DNA of 64,000 bases, taken from Sambucus nigra. Its lineage: Eukaryota > Streptophyta > Magnoliopsida > Dipsacales > Adoxaceae. The notes beneath the pieces were generated by a model. The model did not search any database, was not told the DNA's origin, and saw only the letters and a program-made list of their open reading frames with translations. Location of the stretch: NCBI GenBank assembly GCA_949130495.1, contig OX422221.1, positions 24,005,917 to 24,069,916 on the forward strand, read 5' to 3'. A program made the position numbers and the translations under genes. The number at the start of each line of letters is the position of its first letter. Position 1 is the first letter of the stretch. Positions 23,326 to 34,065 of the stretch are shown one piece after another.

Positions 23326-23920
23326 GGTAAAATAATTTCAATTAGAATATAAGATAATAAATTTTTGTTTATATAGTTTTTAATTCATATTTTTAAATTA
23401 TCGATTTATGTGACATGCTACAGTTGATTGACGTGCTATGAGTGTGGTTCCGCGCCAGCGGCTTGATTAATTTATCTTTACGGTCTATTTTAAATATTTT
23501 TATAGGGTAAAATAATATCAATTAAGATATAAGATAATAAATTTTTGTTTATACAATTTTTAATTCTTATTTTTAAATTATCGGTTTATGTGACATGCTA
23601 CAGTTGATTGACGTATTATGAGTGTGGTTCCGCGCCAGCGCCTTGATTAATTTATCTTTACGGTCTATTTTAAATATTTTCATAGGGTAAAATAATATCA
23701 ATTAAGATATAAGTCAATAAATTTTTGTTTATACAATTTTTAATTCTTATTTTTAAATTATCGGTTTATGTGATATGCTATAGTTGATTGACGTATTATG
23801 AGTGTTTTGATGGGGTAAAATAATTTCAATTAGAATATAAGATAATAATTTTTTGTTTATATAGTTTTTAATTCTTATTTTTAAATTATCGATTTATGTG
23901 ACATGCTACAGATGATGTTT
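23326..23920 (+). repeat. Tandem repeat, about 180-bp unit, 3-4 copies
   Basis: The anchor ggtaaaataat recurs at 23326, 23506, 23686 and 23814, giving spacings of 180, 180 and 128 bp. Units share attaagatataag, aattatcggtttatgtga, catgctacagttgattgacg and ggttccgcgccagcg. The third unit is shortened, losing the ggttccgcgcc part. A diverged single copy lies at about 30745-30910, upstream of exon 3. Confidence 0.85.
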
Positions 23921-24655
23921 GGGATGACATTATAAAGGCAAGAATTAAACATTTATTTTGTTTATATAGTTTTTTTTAATCATAAATTAAATATTAGTTT
24001 AACTTTTTGTTCTTAATTCAACAGAAGTACCCTGGCACAAAAAAGATTAGAAACAAGCATCTGAAAGATAGAGATTTACTTACAACATTGTTTGAGGCTA
24101 CCATGGCAACTAGGGATGAGGCATTTAGCCCTGTGCATTCTTTACCTCAAGAGAACCCCCACAATCAACATTCACTTGAAGAGGATGATGTAGACATTTT
24201 CGGAGAGAATGAAACATTTGATACTCAAGGAGACCAACCAATTTATGATACCTATTTCACTGATTATACCTTTTAGGATGTACGTACCAATGCTACTTCA
24301 GAACAGGGAGGAAGAAAATCTGTAGACCCAAAACAAGGAGGGAGAAGTGACGTAGGCTCCTCACGCCAATGAAAAAAGCATACTAGAAGAGAGAATGTTG
24401 ATGACCCATTTATGAAAAAAGTTGATGATCTTATTGATATTATCAAGAGTGATCGTGGTGAGGATAAAAAAATCTTAGATGATTGTGTCACATCTATGAA
24501 GGAATTGATGGTTTTAGGTTTATTGGATACTAATCTTTATATTGAGGCCATGAAAGCGTCTGGGGACAATGTGGAGTATAGAAAGATGTTTTTCATGATG
24601 GAAAGTAATGAACATAGAGTATGCTTTCTCAGTAGTATAATGCAAGATATTTGAG
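23909..24655 (+). pseudogene. PIF/Harbinger Myb/SANT-like protein (ORF1), broken
   Basis: It begins with a DVWDDIIKAR segment (about 23909) and continues, apparently after a gap, KYPGTKKIRNKHLKDRDLL and LFEATMATRDEAFSP, the signature of the Myb/SANT-like DNA-binding domain of plant Harbinger partner proteins. The downstream part has an acidic stretch and the C-terminal segment KKVDDLIDIIKSDRGEDKK with DTNLYIEAMKASG. In-frame stops at 24274 (TAG) and about 24370 (TGA) disrupt it. In intact elements this protein helps the transposase bind the element ends. Confidence 0.8.
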
Positions 24656-24839
24656 TAGTTAGGTTATTTGAAATCTTAGATCAGTCTTTTATTTTTTTTC
24701 TATCGTAGGATGACATTTAAAGAGATTGATTAGTTATGATATTTGTTTAATTTAAGTCATTCATGTTCCTTTTTACATATTGGTTCATATATCTCCCAAT
24801 TATTATTTTACAATTTACATTTTTTTGTGATGTAGTAAA

Positions 24840-25760
24840 ATGACTCCAAATCAAATGTTGTTGATGTGTGTTGTTGCAATAATTACAATGTTTAAACTTA
24901 TTAAGCAGCGTACACACGTGAGACAAAAGTTATGTACATCATTGCTTTCGGAAAAGGCGTATTTACAAGAACTTTGAGATGGATCACCCACACAAATGTT
25001 TGATTTATTTAGGATGAGGACAAATGCATTTCTTGAGCTATGCGATCACTTTCGCGAAAGAGGGTGGATTAATGATAGTAGACATATAGACGTTGAAGAG
25101 AAAATGGCATTTTTTTAGGAATTATTGGTCACAATCATCGAAATCGAGTAATAAAATACCGATTCCAACATTCCGGACAAACTATAAGTAAGTATTTTCA
25201 TGAAGTATTGTGGGCAATGCTTCATTTTTCCAAAGAGATTATAGTGCCTCCTATTTTTTATGGATCTACTGGACAAATTCGATCACATTGACGTCTTAGG
25301 GAAGGACCATTCAAAGGGGATATTGGAGCACTTGATGGTACACTAATTAATGCACATATTCCGGTGGATAAACAAATCCCTTTCAGAGGACGAGGCGGAA
25401 ATGAATGTTTTCAAAATGTTATGGCCGTATGTGATTTCAATATGAAATTTATATATGTTATGGCCGGATGGGAGGGGATTGCATAGAATGGCTACTTATA
25501 GTTTACGAACCCAAGTACACATTGTTGTCGCATGCATGGCAATACATAACTTCATTCGTCGAGTATCACTTAATGATCCATTATTTCAGATATATGAAGA
25601 TGATGATGTGGACTTGCCAACCGAGCCTTCAGTAGATAGTGAACAAGCAGAAGCTCCACAAAATTATGATCAAATATTTGGACGAGCACCGCAACAGGAA
25701 ATGATTAATTTACGTTATCAAATTGCAGATCAATTATTTAGTAGAACTTATGATTTATAA
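24840..25760 (+). pseudogene. PIF/Harbinger DDE transposase, internally deleted
   Basis: Recognisable pieces in order are: FELCDHFRERGW-like helix (ELCDHFRERGWINDSRHIDV), then RNRVIKYRFQHSGQTISKYF, then IGALDGTLI with the first catalytic Asp (about 25335), and NVMAVCDFNMKFIYVMAGWEG with the second Asp. The frame then jumps to RMATYSLRTQVHIVVACMAIHNFIRR and an acidic C-terminus ending at 25760. The part between GWEG and RMATYS, which carries the third catalytic residue (Glu) and the RNVIER-type region, is missing. Stops near 24975 and 25119, a frameshift and this deletion make the transposase dead. Confidence 0.88.
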
Positions 25761-26142
25761 TTCAAGTTTTTTAGTATTTTGTGACTTTTAATAGCTACTT
25801 AATCACTTTTTACATATTTTTAAACATTTTATACTATGCAAATTCCTTACTACTTGGAATGACTAATATTATTTACATATTAAATTTCATATTATGTGTA
25901 ATAATATTTATTTATGATCCTGAATGTTTTAAATATAAATTTTGTTTATAAAATAAATATAAGGGTAAAATGGTCAAAATAATCTGCATTCAGATTTCAG
26001 ATATAAATCTGCAAACAAACAGCATACATTCAGATATTTAATCTAGACAGCAAACAAACAACTTTTTCAGATTCAGACTTCAGACTTCGGATTCAGACTT
26101 CAGATTCAGATTTCAGATTCAGATCAAAAAACAAACGCAACC

Positions 26143-26838
26143 TAAGTATTCAATAAACTATTATGATCTGGATGAACTTCAGATTCACAATGATCTTTTG
26201 CTGGTTGCTGATCATTAGAATCAGTTTTCGTGTTCCCTTATTGCTCCACCTCAAACTCCAGTCTATCACTTGTGTGTCTACTTCTACAACTTTTCCTGTT
26301 TCGCTTCTCATATTATCTTTGTACATCTCATTTTCACTGAATACACTAGCAGTCCCTGGATTTTCAGAATTCAGACTCCGGATCCTGTATCCTCTCACTC
26401 CATGTAGATACCCAATAAAAACACACTTTATAACTCGATGATCAAGCTTTCCCAGCTTTTTGTGTACAATGCAATGGACCTAAAAAATCTCAAGTTTTCA
26501 TATTTCGCAGGCTCATTGGAACCCAATTCCAATGGAATTTTGAAGTCAATAGTAGATGAAGGCATCTATTGATCAAATAACACGCAGTCTCCTTTTGCCC
26601 AAAACACCTTAGGCAAACCATAGTGTAAAAACATATACCTCACTCTTTCCATAATTGTCATATCCATTCTCTCAACTAGTCCATTTGGTTGAGGTGTACC
26701 TGTTATTGACAAATGTCTGATGAGTCCTTCTTTCTTAGTATTCAGTGAAAATATCATAACAAAATTCCCAAAGAAAAAAAAACTCCCCACGACATTCTTC
26801 TCCCTCAAACCAACCTCATTCCTCCTCAACCTATCCAC
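26143..26838 (-). pseudogene. Minus-strand copia: integrase remnant (upstream half)
   Basis: The minus strand encodes GLIRHLSITGTPQPNGLVER with MERVRYMFLHYGLPKVFWA, the C-terminal part of a copia integrase core including the Glu position. Further left comes GVRGYRIRSLNSENP, the integrase tail, and then the Harbinger insertion. Together with 20992-22113 this rebuilds one element interrupted by Harbinger. The homology fades at about 26800, near the hAT element. Confidence 0.8.
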
Positions 26839-26839
26839 C

Positions 26840-27438
26840 TAGGCCTGTCAATGGATCGGGTCTGGACCCGGACCCGATCCGAACCCGATCCGTATAATAG
26901 GGTCTGAGCATATTTTTTTGGACCCGAGACTCGAAGACCCGAATACCCGAAGACCCGTTTATTAAACGGGTAGGGTCTGGATCTTATACAAGACCCGGAC
27001 CCGAAGACCCGACCCGAATTGTACATTATTATTTTGTATATATATATACATATATACTATAAATTTATATATATTTATAAATATATCTTAGCAATATAAC
27101 ATGTAAGTATTATATATAAAAATATATATTTATGTATATAATAAATATAAGTCATATATGTTTTATTTATACTAATAATATTCTACAATACATTACAAAA
27201 TATTTTAATTAAAGATTAAATAATAAAGAAGGAGTATAAAATAAAATAAATATAAAATAAATGTACATATTTGACCAAACCCGGATCCGAACCCGAGACC
27301 CGAAAACCAGAATGGATCTGGGTTTGGATCCAATATTGTAGACCCGATGAAGACCTGGACCCGAACCCGATGAAGCCCCGATTACACGGATCTGGATCTC
27401 CCTAAACCCGACCCGTCTCCGACCCGTTGACAGGCCTA
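26840..27438. mobile_element. hAT-type non-autonomous element, 599 bp
   Basis: The ends are perfect 11-bp inverted repeats TAGGCCTGTCA ... TGACAGGCCTA, continuing as imperfect inverted gggtcgggtc-type sequence. The 8-bp duplication TATCCACC flanks it at 26832-26839 and 27439-27446, as expected for hAT transposition. Inside are many degenerate gacccgaaccc-type words near both ends and an AT-rich centre. There is no coding capacity; the short frames within are by-products. Confidence 0.93.
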
Positions 27439-27446
27439 TATCCACC

Positions 27447-28754
27447 CCAACAACTCCCAACTGGAAAAACCCTAGGAAACCAACCCTAGGGTTGCGCAGT
27501 CCCCTCGTATGCCTCTTTAAGGGTGGCCCCTCCCCTTAGGGTTTGGGTTCAAGGATCACGCTGCCTAATTTTTATTTCTTGACCGGATTTCCTCTTTTTT
27601 AGGACTGATTTCTCTGTACTAAATAGACTCTTATTATGGACCTATGAAGTGGTAGATTATTGGTATGATTTTTCCTCATTTGGAGCAGTAACCTGCTTTG
27701 GGTATTTGGCTCTATCCGTAACAAAGATTGAATTATTCAAAGTGGGGTCCAAAAAGGAAAGATGATTGAACTAATCAAAGGAGAAGGATCGCAGGGAGGG
27801 ATGTCTGCTTACTTATATAATACCGGTGTGTTTCCTAAGTATAGTTCACAAGGGTACGCGTAGTGGTTACAACTCTAACCTCCAAGCCAAATGTTCCCAA
27901 TCATGGTTGAAGGTATTAACCGAAACTGCTATAACCTTGCTAAGTTGACTAAGTATCACAGGGCACTAAACCGAGTCCAGTCATGAGTTCAGAAATAAAC
28001 TAAATAGAACTCATATTAAATATCGGTGACTCATCCGAAATAGGCATAAATACCGAATATTCAGCAAAAAACTGAGTATTCAACCTAAATATCGGCTTCC
28101 ACTTGCGACTCATTTGGTTGTTTTCTATGTAATTAGTCTCATTTAGCATAGATGTTTTAATTAGGGGTAAGATATATTTATATATAAAAGTTTATAATTT
28201 GCTATTTCTTTCCATATTTTTCTACTGAAATCATTTGGAAATTGTGTGCTTATTATTTTTGGAACGATTCAATTGACAAGTGCACCATGGGCAATTATAT
28301 CAGTTTGACAATGCTATGCATATTAAATGATAATTTTATTATTATCTAATTAATCAAAAATATTATACTTGTTTTTCTCTGCTTTAAATAAAAAAATTTT
28401 GGGCTCTTTAAATCGCATATCGTTGCGTGTTGCCTAAAGTAGATGCCCATACCGAGTTAAAATATTAGCAGGCCAATGAATTGCTAGTTTAGACTATGGG
28501 AGTCTCGTGGGTCTTGCCATTTCCACGACAAACATTTAGTTGTTTATCCATTTCGGTAGAAAAAGACAGTTAGTACTCGTGGTCGTATCCTACAGGTCAC
28601 GAATCTTCTTACCGGTGTCTTGATATCATTGACTTGTTGCATGTTCTGGTAGACTATATTATTTGCCATGTGTCCATGGTGGTGTATACCATAGTACAAA
28701 CGACCTTTTGTTGATCTGAAGATGTTTTTGTTTTAATTTTCTAGTTTGTTTTTT
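27447..28754. other. Intron 2: no recognised feature
   Basis: Begins with aaaccctagg-type sequence (27460-27540), then AT-rich. No gene or bounded repeat could be defined. Confidence 0.4.
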
Positions 28755-30374
28755 AACAACACTGATATTTTATTAAGTGCGAAAAAATGATACTTGATAC
28801 ATGAGCGTGACTTAGCTACTTATATACAAAGAGTCCAACGAATATGTCTCCTAACTGTCCCTAGAAACAAGCTAAATTATAAGCATCCCATTAGTATAGG
28901 AGGAGAGTTTAAAACATTCAACATTCTTCAAATAAACACATGCATGATTATAACAGTAGGTATGACTATTGCATCAAATATCTTGTATTAGGTAGCTCCA
29001 CATCTATAGCTTTTATGTGGGTCCATTGGAGTTCTAGTTTGGCCGAGATTTAAGCCAAGGCATGCAGCTGGGTCAAGTTGGTTCCTTACATTTTTCAATA
29101 CTCCCCCCACAAGTGAAGGTGGGGTGCATAGCACACACCAAACTTGTCTCGAAGACACAGTACTATTCTCATTAATTTAAAAATAACACGCATGGACTTT
29201 TTTAAAGGCATATCATTAGTAACCACACTCAGGTAGACACTTCATAGAAGGAGCTGGTTAATCTGTTTTTTGGATAATACTCCCCTCAAGTGAAGGTGGG
29301 GTGCAACGTACACAACAAGATTGTCTCGAGGAAACTGAAATTGCTTGGTTGATAAAGGTTTGGTTATGAGTGCGATCAAACCAAGTGAAAAGATCTCCAC
29401 TATGACCAAAAACATTGAAAATTTTCAAACAGTATATTTTAAAACTGCTGAGTTGACTAAGGTTTGGTTATGAATGCGATCAGTCCGAGTGAAAAAATCT
29501 CCACTATCACCCAAAACCTTGAAAATAATCGGAACCCATATGATTTCCGCCACGTTACATGCAATGGCGCGATACTCAGCTTCATAAAAAAATATATAAG
29601 GTCTCTTGGACAGTAATGAGCTTGATCAAAATTGATTCAGAGGCTTAATTATCGGTTTTGGCTGGATCGACACTTGTGATGGGCCACTTGGGCCAAAATG
29701 AGCTCGATCACAATGGATTCAGAGGCTCTATGCTTCGTAGGCTTGCTCAAGATGGATTCAGTGTCAGTGATTTTTTTAATGATGGTAGCAAGAAAGTCAA
29801 TAAAAAAAATTTAATTAATTAATTTTTTTATACGAAAGAATATTGTGCGCGACATCAATGGATTCACATGTTCATATCTGAGATGGTAAGGACACAAAGG
29901 AATTCACTATGAAGCTTTTGAATTTCCAGGCATCTTCAAAGGTTGACATATAGCCAAAGGATACTCTTAACAACTCCAATCAGTTTTCCATGTAATATAT
30001 CATGATCATCCCAGCACACGTGTCTAGCTTCAATCTTGGTAACAAGAAAACCAACATACTTCGTACATGCACCAGGATTGCAAAAGCATCCTTCCTGTCA
30101 CAGAGTGTACTCCATAAATTGTGCCTACTCTCATTATCACGCCTTAATGCAAAAGCATATTCCTCTCATCGATGTTGTATCACTTTTGTATCCGGCGGAC
30201 GGTAGCAATAAATGGTGGCTACCATGGCCAGAGAAACGGTGTTACGTATGGACTACCAGGATCAGTAATAATAGTCGCGAGAGTTTTATTGCTCTGATAC
30301 CATGTAGGAGTTTAAGATTATAAAAGAAGGAATAACAACACTGATATTTTATTAAGTGCATAAAAATGATACTT
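28755..30374 (-). mobile_element. Decayed, internally deleted minus-strand copia element
   Basis: The 3' LTR remnant is at 28755-29097 and the 5' LTR remnant at 30303-30374. Both share aacaacactgatattttatt and aatgatact. The primer binding site (reverse complement GCTCTGATACCA) is at 30291-30302, and a polypurine tract (reverse complement ctccccccac) at 29101-29110. The minus strand at about 29475-29590 encodes AEYRAIACNVAEIIWV, a copia RNase H segment. Most of gag-pol is missing. Each LTR is truncated at its outer side. Confidence 0.75.
29357..29535. repeat. Local direct duplication, 104-bp spacing
   Basis: ggtttggttatgagtgcgat at 29357 recurs at 29461, followed in both by gtgaaaa-atctccacta and ccaaaa.c.ttgaaaa. 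It duplicates part of the copia RNase H remnant. Confidence 0.8.
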
Positions 30375-30982
30375 TGTTTTAATTATTTATTCAAAGAACA
30401 TTATATCTAAAACACGATCAGGTTGTTTACATTTTCAGAATTTATATTTTCTCTAAGACATAGCTAGACGTGATGTGATGCTCCTATAACATGCTTCTTC
30501 TGAATTGAAACTTTTCTTCTGGATGGTCTTTAATAATTTTAAGTCCCTCTTTATTAACAAGGTATTTGACTGCTAAATGATAAAAAAATATGTTGCCTTC
30601 ATGAAAAGTGTTTAGCACCTGAATAGATGAGGGGTTATGAGCGAGGCTTCTATATTTGTAATTGGATTCAGTATGCAGTTCACCATGTGCCACTTAAGTA
30701 TTATTTAATTTAGTTTGTTGAAACAGAGGAATATACTTTAGATTCTGTACTTTTAGGACTTAAAATAATATTGATTATAGATATAGGACAATAAACATTT
30801 TGTTTTCATTTTTAGTCCCTAATTTCAAATTAAAGGAACATGTGGCATGCTGTGATTGGTTGACGTTTTATGAATATGGGTCTGCACTAGCTTAGTCCTT
30901 TAAAATAGCTAAATATCTCAACAACCTTATTTAGTGCTATAATAATATATGACAATAGAGAATGACAATGGTTGCAATGCAG
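30375..30982. other. Intron 2, right end, with a diverged copy of the Harbinger-internal repeat
   Basis: From about 30745 to 30910 the sequence follows the 180-bp unit seen at 23326-23920: aaaataatattgattatagatata, caataaacattttg, then acatgtggcatgctgtgattggttgacg. It ends about 70 bp before exon 3. The rest has no recognised feature. Confidence 0.55.
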
Positions 30983-31047
30983 GTGTGGAACATGTTAGGG
31001 GAGATATGTTTGAAAGTGTTCCTAGTGGAGATGCCATTTTTATGAAG
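30983..31047 (+). CDS. O-methyltransferase (COMT-like), exon 3
   Basis: This 65-nt exon encodes GVEHVRGDMFESVPSGDAIFMK (20 of 22 residues fit the family pattern by eye: G-V-E/D-H-V-x-G-D-M-F ... D-A-I-F-M-K). It is bounded by acceptor gcaatgcag and donor gtaatttt. The first codon is completed by the last base of exon 2. The size and phase equal those of exon 3 in typical COMT-type genes. The GDMF motif contacts the SAM cofactor in this family. Confidence 0.93.
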
Positions 31048-31336
31048 GTAATTTTAAATCCTGCACTACCAAGCTCTTAGGTTGTGTTTAATAGGGTTCA
31101 TTGGAAACAATTTACAAGGCAAATAAGATTCTTGAGACTTCCGAACCTTTTGGTGTCTTTATTTGCATGTATATATACATTGGAAATGTTTTCAAACTTA
31201 CACCATGGTACAACTAGGTTAAGCACATTGTACAAATTTTTCTTGCAAAACTTTTCTTTGGGGGAGGGTGGTAAGAAAAAATGTCCAAAAAAATATTTTC
31301 CTGTCAATTTTTCATCCCTCCATATGAAACACAACC

Positions 31337-31337
<1 letters not shown>

Positions 31338-31389
<52 letters not shown>
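31338..31389. repeat. (AC)n(AT)n microsatellite
   Basis: About 39 bp of AC followed by about 13 bp of AT. Confidence 0.95.
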
Positions 31390-31634
31390 CTAGCAAATAC
31401 CCGACACTTGGGGGTCCTTTTGCTAGGCCCAATTGTCGGGACAATGTGACATTTGTTGCTGAATGAAGATTTGTCTACCATTTTGTGTGTTTGATTGCCC
31501 GTATTTTTCATTGTAAATTTTTTAGACATCATATCAACATTCATATTTTGTCATCGAGTTGGGAAATATTTTCACACAATTTTTGTTCACCTATACATGA
31601 TGGCAAGGTTTTCTCAAAAGTGATTTTTTTTTCT

Positions 31635-32295
31635 AGGTTAATATTTTTTAATTTTGTTAAAACCAATTTTTAAATGTTTTTTTATTTTTCGTTAAAACTA
31701 TTTTCTGCTTCCGACCCGGGGGCGGGGGGGGGGGGGGGGGGGGGGGGGTCTAAAAACTGTTTTTCATTAAAACTATTTTTTGTGTTGAATATTTTTTTTT
31801 CTAAAAATGTATTTTTCAGGAAAAAAATGTTTTTCGTTAAAAAAAATGTTTTTTTTCCAAAGCGGTTTTTTATTATTAAATTGTTTTTTTCTTAAAACTA
31901 TTTATATTTTATTTTTCTTAAAAACGATTTTTTTTAAATGTTTTTGACTAAAACTATTTTTCTAAAAAAATGTTTTTCAATAAAAACTATTTTTCATTTA
32001 AAAAAAATATTTTTTTTATTATTAAAATTTGTTTTTCATTAAAAACTATTTTTTGTGAAATTGTTTTTTTTACTTAAAATTGTTTCACTTGTGAAAAAAA
32101 ATATTTTTTGTGTTAAAACTACTTTTTTTTTTTGTTATAATTGCTTCACTTTTTGGCTAAAAAATATATTTTTAAATGTTTTTTATTGCAAACTATTTTT
32201 CTTAAAAAAACTATCAGTCCCTCATTGTTAAAAACTAATTTTAAGCCCTGTTTTTTTATGTGCATTGTTTTTTTTGTTGTTAAAAACTATTTGCC
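31635..32295 (+). repeat. T-rich degenerate minisatellite
   Basis: Imperfect units of about 20-35 bp built on gttttt-cattaaaactattttt recur about 20 times. The ORFs crossing it (Phe/Leu-rich) are artefacts of poly-T. A run of 25 G interrupts it. Confidence 0.75.
31724..31748 (+). repeat. Poly-G run, 25 G
   Basis: Uninterrupted G25 preceded by cccgggggc. It could form a G-quadruplex and is also a typical place for sequencing error in length. Confidence 0.9.
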
Positions 32296-33266
32296 CCTCG
32301 TTATGCGTTGTTCAATCAGGTGGCATCAAAGATATTCTACCAGAAATAGTATTCGGAAGACTAACCCCCAAATATATCAAAATTGAAAAAAAAAATCTGT
32401 AATACAGTGTCTCGTATCTGACACCTCCGGAAGTGGGAACAAAAATAATGCACATGTCATGCTAAGGAGCTGCATCTTTTTAATGGTGTATAACCAAATA
32501 CAGAGGGCAGTTTTTTTCTCAATCAAGCAAACAACCTAGAGAAAGTATATCGAAGGTATTTTGAACCCCGAAACAAAATGTAAACACCATATTAGTACCC
32601 GTAAAAAAACAAATAGAAAATATAAGCAACAAACAGCGCAGCATATATAAAAATTGAAAACAAATAGTTAAAAAAAAATATAAAGATCAAACAGCGACAA
32701 CATACACCCTCAGGTATGGTGGTTGCTTGAAAAATCTAATTTTGAGCTCCATTTTTACCCAAAATAACCATCATAATAGTAAAAGTTGAATATGCAAATC
32801 AATAAGAAGGGGCACAATCATATAATACACCAGTTTCCACTACATTTATGCACATATTAAAAAATGTAAATATATAAAACTATAAACACGGTAAGTATAC
32901 AACAAATCAAAATCATACAAAATATATAGACCAACCTCAAAGCAAGCAAATGTGAAAGAAAAAATGAAGTCCGGGGAGAAAAAAATAATTGGGTATTGCA
33001 AAGGCCACTACCAAAAAATATATCAAATCACTACCTCGGGCAACAAAAACAAATGGCAAGGAACAACCTCGATCCAATTCTGCCACGTGAAAATATAAAA
33101 CTATCAGCACAACAAAGTACCAACGAAATTTATGAATTTTTAAGGGACTTTTGATTAACCATTTTTGTCAAGCTCGTTCTCTCTACAGTTGTTTTCTTCC
33201 TTCAATCCCTCTCAAACGCCTTTGCTTCCTCTACAGTTTCTGTCATATTATATATATATATAATAA

Positions 33267-33448
33267 TGCTCTCTTGCGGACTAGTCCACATTTTAAAAAT
33301 GCGGACCAGACATGTGTCACCTAACGTTGCCCCTAGAAATTATCGTCTAAATTATAGACACACTCTCTCTCTCTTTTCTGAGTCACCGCCAGGTGACACA
33401 TGTCTATTTCTCATTCTTAAAATGCGGACGAATCCGCACAAGAGAAGG
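33267..33448. mobile_element. Small TIR element (MITE), copy 2, about 182 bp
   Basis: Same family as 6691-6868: left end tgctctcttgcggactagtc, right end tccgcacaagagaagga, with shared interior agacatgtgtcacctaacg, ctagaaattatcg, acactctctctctc and caccgccaggtgacacatgt. TA-rich microsatellites flank it on both sides. It lies in intron 3. Confidence 0.78.
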
Positions 33449-34065
33449 ACTATATATATATATATATATATATACATGAGTTAAACAACACTGCAAACAT
33501 CTTATAATGGCTTTTTTGGTATGTGTTATGCAATGGAGGATCTTAAGTAATGATAATGTGGGCAACTTCCCACCTTCATTTTTTGGGAAAATAAAACTAG
33601 CTACAAAAGTTTTTGGTGTAAATAAAAACTTTTCATCTTTGACCACCTTGAAGCGAAAAATTACCTATTTGAAATGTTTTTCATTGGTTACTATAACCGT
33701 TTGTTTCATCTACTGTTATTTTCCACTGAATATGTTAAGCACACAATATTGCATTCATTGTAATTGTATGTGTTACACATGAAAATATGATGCGACCGGA
33801 CACCGCTTACACAGTAGAATAAATTGCGTCCATCTAGGTTCTTTTATAATGAAAATGAAGATCACTCCTCAATTATTTTCTCTAGCGCTTTTTAAAATAT
33901 TTAAAGGATGTTGTTATTAATTAAATTTTTTTATTAAACATTATATTTTTTGCTTATCCTAATACGAGTTTCTGGATGCATCACTTGTTGTGTGATGGTA
34001 TTTAGGATTATTGTTTTGTGATTCGATAATGTAATATGTGGTACTTGATAATGTTTTTTCAATAG

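Larger units (their letters stand above)
22114..26142 (+). mobile_element. PIF/Harbinger DNA transposon, 4.03 kb, degenerate
   Basis: The element is bounded by the 3-bp duplication TAA (22111-22113 and 26143-26145). Its ends are similar inverted repeats, GGGTCCGTTTGTTTTT on the left and GGTTGCGTTTGTTTTT on the right when reverse-complemented. Subterminal repeats of ctgaatctgaa / cagattcagac type follow at both ends. It encodes a Myb/SANT-like protein and a DDE transposase, both broken, as described separately. A TA microsatellite (22866-22937) and a tandem repeat block (23326-23920) have grown inside. It is inserted in a minus-strand copia element. Confidence 0.93.
31048..34065 (+). other. 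Intron 3 (3.0 kb) with low-complexity DNA and a MITE
   Basis: Bounded by GT (31048) and AG (34065). It contains a CA microsatellite, a G run, a T-rich minisatellite and a TIR element, listed separately. The part 32310-33240 has no recognised feature. Confidence 0.85.

Noticed and set aside
31674..31895. Phe-rich ORF in intron 3
   Set aside because: Product of the T-rich minisatellite and the G run; no start context or homology.
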